Program-made: the position numbers and the translations under genes
Part shown: positions 54,731 to 64,000 of the stretch, piece by piece
How the letters are laid out: every line of letters starts with the position of its first letter
Position numbering within the stretch: position 1 is the first letter of the stretch
Assembly: GCA_947311845.1 (NCBI GenBank)
Contig: CAMZMU010000012.1
Location: forward strand, 2,464,134 to 2,528,133
Origin: Poa pratensis
Taxonomy: Eukaryota; Streptophyta; Magnoliopsida; Poales; Poaceae
DNA: 64,000 nt
Reading direction: 5' to 3'
Notes under the pieces: model-generated
Told to the model about the DNA's origin: nothing
What the model saw: only the letters and a program-made list of their open reading frames with translations
Databases searched by the model: none

Positions 54731-54740
54731 CTAAATAGCC
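54731..54740 (-). promoter_or_regulatory. Possible promoter of the antisense ORF
   Basis: GGCTATTTAG on the minus strand, about 145 bp before the antisense ATG, within GC-rich DNA containing CGCAGTCACTGCGG, an imperfect palindrome. Suggests an independent promoter facing against the element's own direction. Confidence 0.4.
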
Positions 54741-54833
54741 GCAGTGACTGCGGCAGTTACCCACAGTAAAAGGCGCTTCCCACGTCGCCCATGTCGTCCA
54801 CGTCGCACGACGCTCCCCGTTTCTCGCGCCAAC

Positions 54834-55335
54834 TGTCGTGGGTTGTCACGTCAGATGTCATGGATGACTTCGTAGGTGTGGGATTTACGCGAGTCAATCG
54901 TCTCCGAGCTTGGGATCGCAGGAACAAGCACGAACACAGATTTACCCAGGTTCGGCCCTCAATGTGAGGAAAGACCTACTTCCTGCCACCCTAGATTGAT
55001 ATTGATATGAATATGTGGTGTTACAATGGAGGCGATCCGATCTGGGTACTCGCCGTAAGAACTAGGGTTTAGGGCTTGATAGCTTGACCCTGTCTAAGTC
55101 CTGCGAGTCCTCTTTATATACACAGGACTCGCTAGGTTACAAGAGTTCTACACGAAGCCGATCGTCTTCTTGTCTTCCATGGCAAGTTTTTACCACCGAC
55201 CTTCTGGAGCTTTCCTTCGCAGGCCGCGATCCTTGATCGGCCCATCTTTACATGGCCCAATAATAGCATGATCATGAAGATGAAGTCGCCGTTTTTGGCT
55301 TTGAATAAGTCGCGGGTTAATTATTCCCCCGACAT
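54834..55335 (-). repeat. 3' LTR of the minus-strand Tat-like element
   Basis: 502 bp, TGTCGTGGG to CCCCCGACA in plus orientation. Differs from the partner by scattered one-base indels. Confidence 0.88.
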
Positions 55336-56400
55336 TAGCCCCCAAGTGTAGCCTGAACTTTATGGAATATCTTGATATATTTTCTTGATCTTGAAAGGTT
55401 CCTTGGACGTTTAGGCTGCACTTTTTTTCTTTCTGGCTTGCACTTCCTTGCTCTGCGACTCATGACACGTTGGATTGGCTTTTACTCGCACTTTTGGGGC
55501 GGCCTTGAAGATGTATCTGACTTCGTGAGCTTCTACTTTGTCAAGGTTTGCCTGATAGCTTCAACACTTGATGATGACCAATCTTCAAATTTTTGATGAT
55601 AATATGCTATAGCCCCCAAGGATTGAGCTGATGTGATTTGACAATCATCTCAATTCTTCTCAGAAGGTTTTGAAGATCGTCACCTGCAGCTTGATATCAT
55701 AGATAAAAAACAATTGTTAAGATGTAAGCAATTGCAATTGGTGTTGCCGTACTATAAGCAGTACATTGACCTCTAGTTAGGCCTTTCTGAATCCATTAAG
55801 TGGGCACTCGCGTGACTCAGTATTTCCTAGGAACATTGTGTTCAGGGTCGAGAGCGGCCATGATAGGCAATCAAGCTCGACTGACGCCACACCCCAGTAC
55901 TTTGGACGCATAATGCAAGTTGCAATCCGACTTAAGGTAAGTTTGATAGTTGCCAGTAGGTTGGCTGTTTCAGGGTACAAAGCCCCCAAGAAACAAATGA
56001 TATATAGCTATAAGCAGCTTTGTTTATGATGACACATAAGGTCGCGCCTTGGTGACGATCGAGTGTTATACATAGGGTTGGGTCGCACGTAGGCGGCGAT
56101 CCCAGTTTGAGACGTACGGCCGCGCTCTAGGTGGCGGCCGATTTCTGATACATAAGGTACGGCCGGCCGGCCTAGGTGGGGCCGATTTCTGATACAGGTG
56201 TTGCAGGTCGCGCCTAGGTGGCGACCAATTTGAAACAGGAGCCCTTAGTGGCTAGGATGATACAGCTATAGGCAGCTGGAAAAGATGAAGCTTAGCTCTG
56301 ATTAGCTTTTTTATGTGTAGTAAGGTCGCAGTTGCGCGACGTTCCAAGGGCGAGGCGCTTCTAAACGATCCTCAAAATCATGGCGACCACTGCTTTCTTC
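55336..56400 (-). other. 3' internal region of the minus-strand Tat-like element
   Basis: Non-coding. CACTTGGGGGCTAA (minus strand, 55336-55349) abuts the LTR as polypurine tract, and AGCCCCCAAG-type copies recur near 55612 and 55980. Degenerate tandem repeats lie at 56038-56240. No ORF with recognisable similarity. Confidence 0.65.
56038..56240. repeat. Degenerate tandem repeat of GTCGCGCCTAGGTGGCGACC type
   Basis: Four or five units of roughly 45-60 bp containing GGTCGCGCC[T/A]AGGTGGCGACC and a spacer such as GATTTCTGATACATAAGG. Each core is itself an imperfect palindrome. Confidence 0.7.
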
Positions 56401-56402
56401 CC

Positions 56403-59400
56403 TCACATCCAGCAGATAGTACGATCCATTGTTAGTTTTTTGCTGATGATGTAGGGTCCTTCCCATGGAGAGGATAGCTTGTGCATTCCCTTGTGGTCTT
56501 GCTTGGGTCGCAGCACTAGGTCTCCTTCTAGAAAGGTGCGGGTTCTGACGCGTCTGGCATGATAGCGTCGCAAGTCTTGCTGATACACCGCTGACCTTGA
56601 TGCTGCCAAATCTCTGGCCTCTTCTAATGTGTCCACAGAATCCTGCCGAGCTGGTTCATTATCTGCTTTGACATAGGCCCAACTCTTGGTGAATCATGTA
56701 TGATATCGCTGGGCATAACCGCTTCTGCTCCATAGACCATAAAAATGGTGTAAATCATGTGGATCTATTAGGGGTTGTTCTTAAGCTCCATATCACGGCT
56801 GGCAGTTCCCCACCCAACATCCTGGAGATGCTTCAACCTTTTCAATAAGGCGCGGCTTAATTCCATGGAGGATTTCCTGGTTAGCTCGCTCAGCTTGTCC
56901 GTTGCTATGTGGATGTGATACTGACGTGAGGTCCAGCCTTATCCCATTGTTTGCACAAAATATTTGTGTAGCTCTTCAGAGGTGTTGCTCCCGTTGTCTG
57001 TAATGATACTATGGGGATTCCAAAGCGGAATATGACCTTCTTCAAGAACTTGACTGCTGTTTCAGCTTCACAATCTCCCACGGTTTCTGCTTCTATCCAC
57101 TTTGTGAATTTGTCTACCACGACCAGGAGGTGAGTTTTTCCCGTTGGGACCGTCTGAAGGGCCCTACCATATCAAAACCCCATACGGCAAAAGGCCATGT
57201 GATGGGTATGTACGAAGTGCTTGAGCTGGCATATGATCCTGCCTGCGTATCTTTGGAATGTCCCCGCAACGCTGCGCTTGTATAGCTCATTGTTTATTAT
57301 TGTGTAGGCTTGGATCGCCGTGTTATTTGCGCCCTCTACATCCTGGTAGCACTCCGCGACTTAAATATGCCATGTATGGCTCTGTCCATGCTGGCTGTTC
57401 ATGCAGGGCTGCGACTAAAGTTGAATCGTCCTCTGGCTCTGCGATGTCAATCTCTGCTGGAGGCTTAACTGATGGGTTATGCAACTCATCCAAGAAAACA
57501 TTGGGCGGGACTGATTGCCTATTGGATCCAAGCCGAGACAAGGCATCTGCTGCTTCATTTTGTCGTCGATCAATATGTTCAACTTGGAAGCCGTGAAGTG
57601 TCCAGCAATCTGTCCACCTCTCTTCTGTATGCAGCCATGTTTGCATCCTTACTGTCCCATGTTCCAGAAACTTGTTGAGCTACCAAATCTGAGTCTCCAA
57701 AGCAACGTATGCGACTGACATTCATCTCCTTTGCTATACGGAGTCCGTGAAGCAATGCCTCATATTCTGCCACATTGTTTGTGCAATTGAAGTGTATTTG
57801 GAGCACGTATCTTAGCTTGTCTCCCTTGGGGGAAGTTAGTACAACTCCAGCCCCCGAGCCTTGTAGCTGTCTCGACCCATCGAAGTGCATGGTCCAGTAT
57901 TTTGTTTCTGCCATGCTGGAGCGACTTGAATTTCTGTCCAATCATTGATGAAATCTGCGAGAGCTTGCGACTTAATTGATGTGCGCGGCTCGTAACTTAT
58001 ATGGTGTGGACCCAGCTCGATCGCCCACTTGGCTACTCTTCCTGTTGCTTCTCGATTGCGGATGATGTCTGCCAGCGGTGCCGAGCTGACCACAGTTATT
58101 GGGTGTTCCTGGAAGTAGTGCTTCAGCTTGCGACTCGCCATGAACACTCCAAACACTAGCTTCTGCCACTGAGGGTAACGCTGCTTTGAAGCCGTGAGCA
58201 CTTCACTTACGTAGTATACTGGCCTTTGGACTGGGTACTTTCCTACTCTATCACGGCGCTTACGCACGAGAGTTTGCAGCTATGTATACAGCATGGGCTC
58301 TTTATCCTTTGGAGCTGCCAGAACTGGAGCATTTGTCAACTGAATCTTCAGGGCTGTTAAAGCTTCGTCGGCTTCTGAGTCCCAAACGAAGGTATCTGAC
58401 TTTTTCAGCAATCTGTATAAAGGCAGGGCTTTTTCTCCCAGTCTTGATATAAAGCGACTTAACGCCGCGACGCAACCGGTGAGTCGCTGTACATCCTTGA
58501 TCTTTTCTGGTTTTTGGAGGTCCATTACAGCCTTTATCTTGTCAGGGTTGGCTTCAATGCCTCTTTCTGACACTATGAACCCCAATAGCTTCCCCGCTGG
58601 TACTCCAAAGACGCACTTCGTCGGGTTGAGCTTCATGTTATCTTCTGAGATTTGTGAAAGTTTCTTCCAAGTCACTGATGAGATCCTGGCTTACTTGCGA
58701 TTTAATCACAATGTCGTCCACATAGGCGTGAACGTTGCGACCTATCTGCTCATGCAAGCAACTTTGAATGCACCTCTGGTAAGTCGCACCTGCGTTCTTC
58801 AATCCAAAGGGCATGCTTACATAGCAAAAGGCCCCAAAGGGTGTGATGAAGGATGTCTTTTCCTGGTCCTCCTTCTTCATCTTGATTTGATGGTAGCCTG
58901 AATAGGCGTCTAAAAGCATAACAACTCGCATCCGCCGTTGAATCAATCACTTGGTCAATCCTTGGCAAGGCAAATGGGTCCTTCGGACAGGCTTTGTTGA
59001 GACTGGTATAGTCAATGCACATTCGCCATGTGCCGTTCTTTTTCATAACTAGGACTGGGTTTGCCACCCACTCCGGTGATATACTTCTGTGATGAATCCT
59101 GCGGCCAATAGGCGAGCTATTTCTTCCCCTATCGCTTTTCTCCTGTCGTCGTGGAAACGCCGCAGTGGTTGCTTTACTGGCTTGGCCAAGGGGTCACGTT
59201 AAGGCTGTGTTCTGCCAATTCCCTTGGCACCCCTGGCATATCTGATGGTTTCCATGCGAAGATGTCCTTGTTTTCCTGAAGGAAAGCGATGAGGGCCCGC
59301 TCCTGTTCTTTTTCCATGTGCGCTCCGATGCTCGCCTGCTTGGATGAGTCGCCAGGAACAAGGTCTATCTGCTTGGTGTCTTGGGCCGCTTTGAATTTCA

Positions 59401-59997
59401 TTGGTGGTTCGGTAGATGGCGTGGTAACTACGCTCATATCATTGGGATCCACCTGCGACTTATAACTCTTTAGCTCTTCAGCGGCACAAGCTGATTCTGC
59501 GAAGGCTGCATCTCCTCCTCGCACTCTATTGCTTTTTCTCTATCGCCGTGCACTGTGATGACCCCTCTTGGTCCTGGTATCTTCAGCTGTAGGTAAACGT
59601 AGCATGGCCTGGCCATAAACTTGGCGAAGGTGTTCGTCCGAACAGGGCGTGATATGGGCTTGGAATTTTACCACTTCGAAGCATATGAACTCGCTTCTGA
59701 AGTTTTCTTCCGTCCAAAGGTTACTCCCAGGGTTATCTTTCCCACTGGCTGTGCTGACTTTCCTGGGACGATGCCGTGAAATACGGTCGTCGTGTGTTGC
59801 AGGCTGGAGTCCATGAGCCCCAAGCGCTTGAACGTATCGTAGTACATGATATTTATGCTGCTTCCCCGTCCATAAGCACTTTGGTTAGCTTGTATCCTGC
59901 TACTAGGGCCACTAGCGCCAGCTTCCCTGGTTCTCGCACTTGCGGCGGGTGATCGTCGCGACTCCAAGTTACTCGCATGTTCTGACCATTTAGCCAA
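56403..59997 (-). pseudogene. Pol of the minus-strand Tat-like element (fragmented)
   Basis: Reading leftwards. Protease lies near 59650-59900 (KLTKVLMDG, then in a shifted frame SINIMYYDTFKRLGL and VFHGIVPGKSAQPVGKITLG); one base is missing exactly at the DGG active site. RT is at 58280-59070: NGTWRMCIDYTSLNKACPKD, LLDAYSGYHQIKM, MPFGLKNAGATYQ and catalytic AYVDDIVIKS. RNase H (PVYYVSEVLTASKQRYPQWQ, SRKLKHYFQEHPI) is at 57836-58267. The second RNase H (MHFDGSRQLQGSGAGVVLTS, CFGDSDLVAQQVSGTW) is at 57320-57941. Integrase is at about 56650-57260 (MVDKFTKWIEAET) and a C-terminal part at 56403-56636 (DLVLRPKQDHKGMHKLSSPW). At least eight frameshifts. Confidence 0.85.
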
Positions 59998-60013
59998 TTG
60001 GGGGTTGCTGGTA

Positions 60014-62170
60014 TCACAGTTTACTTGCTGGCTTCTGCGGCCTAATTTCTCTCTCCCTCTTGGAGGTGTTGATAACTATTGTATGGTACTGCCCCACCTG
60101 CCTGGGGTTACTCGCATTGTGCGGCCCGGCGCCTGAACCATGAGTCGCACCAGGGTTTCCTTCATGGTGGTTTCCCCTGTTGTGTTGGCTTTCTTCTTTC
60201 CACTTCTTGTAATAATTGCATTGCGCCTTGGTATGGTCTGCTGGCCGCCCGTCACCTCCCGTGTGAAGATCGCACGGCCGATTGAAAACTTCTTCCATGT
60301 TAATTGGACGAGAGCCGCTTCCTCGGCCTCTTCCTCGTTGGCCCCTGAAACCTCCACGTGTGTTGGCGACAAGCCCAGAGTTTCCTTCTTCACTCTTGCG
60401 CTTGTTTTGATTCGCGTTGTTGTGGCTAGTTTGTTGCTGTTGAGGCTTGCTGAATTTTTCTTTCCTTCAACAGCGACCTTCTCCTCTTCTCCATCTGACG
60501 CATCTCGGTCTTGTCTGAGCCAGCGTATTTGTTAGCCGCAGCCATTACCTCGCAGACTCTTGACCTTATCCTTCATGCGACCTAGCTTATGGATCAGCGG
60601 CTCGAACTTACAATTTTTCTCCATGACCAGGACGGCTGAACTTGGTGGTATATTATCTGAAGAGTGTATTATTTCTGCCACCCTTCTCATCCAGTGACAG
60701 CTTGATTCGCCTTCCTTCTGAACGCAACGCTCTAGATCTTCTATATTGCAGAGTCGCTTGCAGGTCCTTGGAAGTTTTTGACGAAAGCATCTTTCAGTTC
60801 TTCCCAGGTATTTATGGAGTTGGGGGGTAGTTTTGTAGCCATATGTGAGCCGCGCCCTCCAACATCATGTTGAGGTACCTTGCGCATATCTCTTCTGAAG
60901 CATTTAAAATACTCATCCCCATCTCGTAGTTTTTAGCCAGGTGGTAGGATCCATGCTGGCGTTGTAGTTTGCCACCTTGCGTGGTCCTTTGAAATCTTCA
61001 GGAAAGGTTCCGATCTGATCTTCTCAGTGAAACATGCCGGCCCTTGAGTCGCGAGGACAAAGCTGTGGATGTGCCCGTGGGGTTGTTAACTTCCACGAGC
61101 CGCGTCTGCATCGTTGGCATGATAGCCTGTGCTTCTACGGCTTGTTCCTGCTGCCTCTGCGCGACCCTTGATATATCCTCTGGTGGCCTGCTTGGACGCT
61201 TCTTTCTGCTGCAATCCCGCGGCTGGCCGGTACGGTGGGCTGCTGTCCCTCGGCTTCTGCCCTGTTGGCCTGTTGTAGGACAGCAGTGCTCAACATCTGT
61301 ATCGCACGCCGTGCTTAGTGTTGATTGGGTCGTCGCCTGTTGGTACCATCTGTGTCAAGATATTAGCCGTAGCATACATGTTATCGACTGGGCTTTGGTA
61401 GTGGCCTTGTGGGTGTGAAACCTCCTTGGTTGTTGCGATGGTAGTTGCTGGGCTTCGTGGACAATTGATGGTTCCAAAATCCTTGCGACTGGTTGGACTC
61501 CCGCTCCAGCAGCTGGAGTGGGTGGAAGTTCTATCGTTGGTTGAGTCGCGCGCGCTGCGCCTGCGAGTCAACTTGTCCTTGAGTCGCGGCGAGCACGGCT
61601 ATCCTTTGCCATTCCTGATTCCTTGGTTCACCTGTTCGAGCCTGTAGCGCTCTTCTTCCATCCTCCGAACCTCGTACAGCTCGGCCCTGGCGGCCTCAAT
61701 TTCTGTCGCGCGGACAGCGGCATTTGCGGCTGACACCGGGATAAGTAGCGGGTTGCCGGGGGGCCGATCTTTCGGCTTCTCCTGCAGTTCCTGACGTACT
61801 TGCACCTCCGGCCATGTAGACTCCAACTTGTGCCGCCTCTTGTTCTGACACTGGTGCGTAGTCCAGTAACTTTCTTCAAAAGCAGGTATGATGGACCCAA
61901 ATTCTTGTGAGTCCATGCTCTCCAGGGACTCTTCTTCGTCACCGGCGACTTCTTCTGCTGAGTCGCCTTCTTGGGCTGAGCTAACAGATCCGCCGCCAAT
62001 GAAACCGACGAAGACGTTGATAGATCCAAACGGGATGATGCGACCGGTCTCCAGGTAATCCTTCTGGTCCCCAGCTTGAATCGTCAATGAGAGGCATGCC
62101 ATCGACCATGAATGTGGCCAATGGCGATCTTCAGCTCCTTTCATCGATCCTGCACGGAACGTGACGCTCT
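60014..62170 (-). pseudogene. Gag of the minus-strand Tat-like element (fragmented)
   Basis: The N-terminal part near 61600-62170 is acidic (EEVAGDEEESLESMDSQEFG) with a helical Glu/Arg-rich stretch (EIEAARAELYEVRRMEEERY). The capsid region is readable in pieces at about 60560-61030 (KISKDHARWQTTTPAWI, then IEDLERCVQKEGESSCHWMR). A His/Cys zinc-binding-like segment (CDLHTGGDGRPADHTKAQCN) is at about 60220-60280. Frames are interrupted every 100-300 bp. Confidence 0.75.
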
Positions 62171-62179
62171 TGACCGCAG

Positions 62180-62198
62180 GCCCCACGGTGGGCGCCAA
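62180..62198 (-). other. Primer binding site of the minus-strand Tat-like element
   Basis: TTGGCGCCCACCGTGGGGC on the minus strand, next to the LTR at 62200. Confidence 0.8.
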
Positions 62199-62199
62199 C

Positions 62200-62700
62200 T
62201 GTCGTGGTTTGTCACGTCAGATGTCATGGATGACTTCGTAGGTGTGGGATTACGCGAGTCAATCGTCTCCGAGCTTGGATCGCAGGAACAAGGACGAACA
62301 CAGATTTACCCAGGTTCGGCCCCTCAATGTGACGTAAAGACCTACTTCCTGCCTACCCTAGATTGGTATTGATATGATATATGTGGTGTTACAATGGAGG
62401 CGATCCGATCTGGGTACTCGCCGTAAGAACTAGGGTTTAGGGCTTGATAGCTTGACCCTGTCTAAGTCCTGCGAGTCCTCTTTATATACACAGAGGCTCG
62501 CTAGGTTACAAGAGTTCTACACGAAGCCGATCGTCTTCTTGTCTTCCAAGGCAAGTTTTACCACCGACCTTCTGGAGCTTCCTTCGGCAGGCCGCGATCC
62601 TTGATCGGCCCATCTTTACATGGCCCAATAATAGCGTGATCATGAAGATGAAGTCGCCGTTTTGGCTTTGAATAAGTCGCGGTTAATTATTCCCCCGACA
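62200..62700 (-). repeat. 5' LTR of the minus-strand Tat-like element
   Basis: 501 bp; on the minus strand it contains a TATA-like TGTATATAAAGAGG (plus-strand about 62479-62492). Confidence 0.88.
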
Positions 62701-62705
62701 CCAGC

Positions 62706-63143
62706 GTGCCGGAAAACGCGCCACGATCGAGCCACATAGCGGCTCCGAGCCCCTGACCGCACGATCAACTGCATGCGGCTTGGGCCACGATCAACCGCAT
62801 GCGGCTTGGGCCGAGGCGGAGGTAGTCAAGGCGATGAATTGTCCCCGTCAATCAGCTCGACGCGTCAGACGAACAAGCACTAGAAGACAAGCAGTCAAAG
62901 ATGTTTTGACGTCATCCGGAGAATTCGATGAGACAACTCAGCAAGGAGGCGAGTCGACAGGGCAAGGCGTTCCCATCGGGCACGAGCCGGCATCAAACAA
63001 AACTTGAGTTAGACCGGACGCCGACGCCCCAGTTCACTGCTCCACCTTTTGTTTTCTTTGTTTTAGGATTCGTTCAACGACACGACTCTGCGACCCGCAA
63101 GCGGAGATCAAGCCGGAGACGAGTCCTGACAAACTAAGGGAAA
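62706..63143 (+). other. 3' end of the outer Tat element's internal region
   Basis: Non-coding. Two 26-bp tandem copies of ACGATCAA[C/T]... type lie at 62761-62786 and 62787-62812. The polypurine tract AAACTAAGGGAAA is at 63131-63143, abutting the 3' LTR. No recognised ORF. Confidence 0.65.
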
Positions 63144-63660
63144 TGATGGGGGATGCCCAACCGGTAGGCCAGGACCACGAGTCGGACCACAAGGCCGTGT
63201 GGCCCAAAGCCCACCCGGAGGACATCTTCCAAGATACCGGGTCCCCAAGGAACCCGGTGGGCCGGCTCGGGAAGGCGGCAAGCTGATCTCTCCGAATCAG
63301 ATGGCAATCTGCGTATCCCAAGAGTGCGCTCCACGAAGCCGCACTTGTAGCGAGTTAGCTACGCCGCCTAGGTCACCCGTAATCCCTGTAAACCCTAGTC
63401 GACTCCCTATAAGGTCGACTGGGTCAACCCTAGAGGACAGACTCATCTCATTTCACACCCCGGAGCTTCATTACCTCTGGTGCACACGCTTGTACCCCCA
63501 TCAATCCAAAGACATATAGAAGGAAGTAGGTCTTTACCTCGCTAAGAGGGGCCGAACCTGGATTAACTCTGCGTGTGCTACCGCTCCGTGGATCCTAGTC
63601 GCCTGGCTCACACCTGACTTAAGTCACCCCCATGGCATCTGCCGTGACAATCCTACGACA
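63144..63660 (+). repeat. 3' LTR of the outer Tat-lineage element
   Basis: 517 bp, TGATGGGGGATGCCC to CCTACGACA. Aligns throughout with 11964-12498 but is shorter, chiefly by many one-base losses. Followed by CCGAC (63661-63665). Confidence 0.9.
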
Positions 63661-63736
63661 CCGACGACGCCGGTCTAAGAGCACTCAGCCGCGGCCTACA
63701 GCTACCACTCCGCCGAACACCTGCTCCATAATGTAG
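63661..63736 (+). pseudogene. Putative C-terminal end of a second HMA/HIPP-type gene
   Basis: The frame closing at TAG 63734-63736 ends TTPPNTCSIM. CSIM matches the CaaX isoprenylation box that ends plant HIPP proteins (family knowledge). One frame over, the preceding codons read AAAYSYHSAEH, a Tyr/His-rich tail as expected for the region before the CaaX box, so one base may have been lost near 63718. The HMA domain itself is not present, because the outer Tat element lies directly upstream. The following DNA is homologous to the 3' flank of the HMA gene at 4485, which supports the assignment. Confidence 0.4.
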
Positions 63737-64000
63737 ATGGGGCTTACTTGTTTTGTGTATAAAAGGTTTTGCATATTGCAAGCATGGATCTATGTTGTGC
63801 TTGTTGGTGTTGAAGCATCGTGATTAATTGATTGAATTCATTTGCTGCTCACTGAAGTAGTGCTACAAGTAATTTACTGGGGAAAAGCCGGCATTCATAT
63901 CCGGACGAACGGATAATAAGGTGCGCAGCAAAAGTCACCGGTGAGCTATTTGCAAATCAAGGTGATGAAGTGAAAATGGATGATTTGAATCTTCTCATGG
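63737..64000 (+). other. 3' UTR / flank homologous to the left HMA gene's 3' flank
   Basis: About 63800-63910 aligns with about 11180-11300: TTGGTGTTGAAGCATCGTGA against TTGGTGTCGAAGCTTCGTGA, TAGTGCTACAAGTAATTTAC against TAGTGCTACATATAATTTCC, then ATATCCGG against ATGTCCGG. No transposon boundary is visible to the end of the window. Confidence 0.55.

Larger units (their letters stand above)
54834..62700 (-). mobile_element. Second Tat-like Gypsy element, minus strand
   Basis: 7867 bp. LTRs (54834-55335 and 62200-62700) begin TGTCGTGG and end CCCCGACA. Flanks are CCAAC (54829-54833) and CCAGC (62701-62705), a target duplication with one mismatch. On the minus strand the primer site TTGGCGCCCACCGTGGGGC (62180-62198) adjoins the LTR at 62200-62700. 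Gag, protease, RT, RNase H, second RNase H and integrase are recognisable in that order but broken into many short frames. It is related to the outer Tat element (same primer type and dual RNase H) but belongs to a different family by LTR. Confidence 0.9.
11964..63660 (+). mobile_element. Tat-lineage Ty3/Gypsy retrotransposon split by five nested elements
   Basis: The outermost large element, plus strand. LTRs begin TGATGGGG and end CTACGACA or TCACGACA. The target duplication CCGAC is at 11959-11963 and 63661-63665. The primer site TTGGCGCCCACCGCGGGG follows the 5' LTR. Its own sequence is about 11.4 kb in five blocks: 11964-17411, 34858-36150, 43511-46757, about 54393-54833, and about 62706-63660. 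Gag, protease, RT, a second archaeal-type RNase H domain and integrase are present, plus an antisense ORF downstream of pol. Dual RNase H and an antisense ORF are known features of the Tat lineage (for example Grande and RIRE2). The LTRs differ at roughly forty positions including many single-base gaps, so this is the oldest dated insertion here. All coding regions are broken. Confidence 0.92.

Overview
The window is plant nuclear DNA from a grass, most likely a Triticeae species (wheat/Aegilops/barley type). I infer this from the element families present: Athila-type elements whose LTRs begin TGATGCATGTAAAATGCA (Sabrina-like as I remember that family), a Sirevirus Copia element, Tat-lineage Gypsy elements with primer sites TTGGCGCCCACCGNGGGG, a chromovirus, and CACTA transposons with long subterminal repeats. 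Most of the 64 kb is transposable-element sequence. Host coding sequence is limited to one small heavy-metal-associated (HMA) domain gene on the left (4485-4889) and what looks like the last codons and 3' UTR of a related gene at the right edge (63661-64000).

Left part, 1-11963: a decayed Copia pol fragment (1-1287); about 400 bp of unassigned DNA; a TIR element with a 3-bp target duplication carrying a frameshifted Pro/Arg-rich ORF (1706-3330); then the HMA gene. A young, nearly complete minus-strand chromovirus (4867-11025; two differences between its 404-bp LTRs) is inserted five bases beyond the gene's expected stop codon. The gene's 3' flank resumes at 11026, followed by a 70-bp direct repeat and the left end of a CACTA element (11746-11963).

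Right part, 11964-63660: one Tat-lineage Gypsy element stretched to 51.7 kb by later insertions. In order it holds: 5' LTR, gag and pol up to the second RNase H; a 17.4-kb CACTA transposon (17412-34854), itself containing an 11.3-kb Sirevirus (22743-34005); the integrase remnant (34858-36020); a Sabrina-like element A (36151-43505); an antisense ORF region (43511-46757); a Sabrina-like element B (46758-54387); the start of the same antisense ORF (54388-54586); a minus-strand Tat-like Gypsy (54834-62700); and the 3' LTR (63144-63660). Five of the six LTR elements and the large CACTA have target duplications that I could read directly, two of these (the minus-strand Tat and Sabrina-like B) imperfectly. 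This fixes the nesting order without alignment software.

Points beyond routine annotation: (1) Sabrina-like A and B share LTRs, leader and 3' region but carry different ORFs (gag-protease versus an unrecognised acidic/Asn-rich protein), while a short AAGCTTGGGGA motif recurs in both at matching places, including inside both unrelated ORFs. (2) The large CACTA shows no transposase. It carries a HARBI1/DUF8040-like fragment, an AP2-like domain ORF and a Ulp1-like ORF that lacks the catalytic His and Cys. (3) The Sirevirus has arrays of CCGG-type palindromes in its LTRs and internal region. (4) Two HMA-type gene ends with homologous 3' UTRs flank the 52-kb nest, suggesting a tandem pair split by it. 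I see no CRISPR, tRNA, rRNA or bacterial-type system, and no wholly new system that I would claim with confidence.
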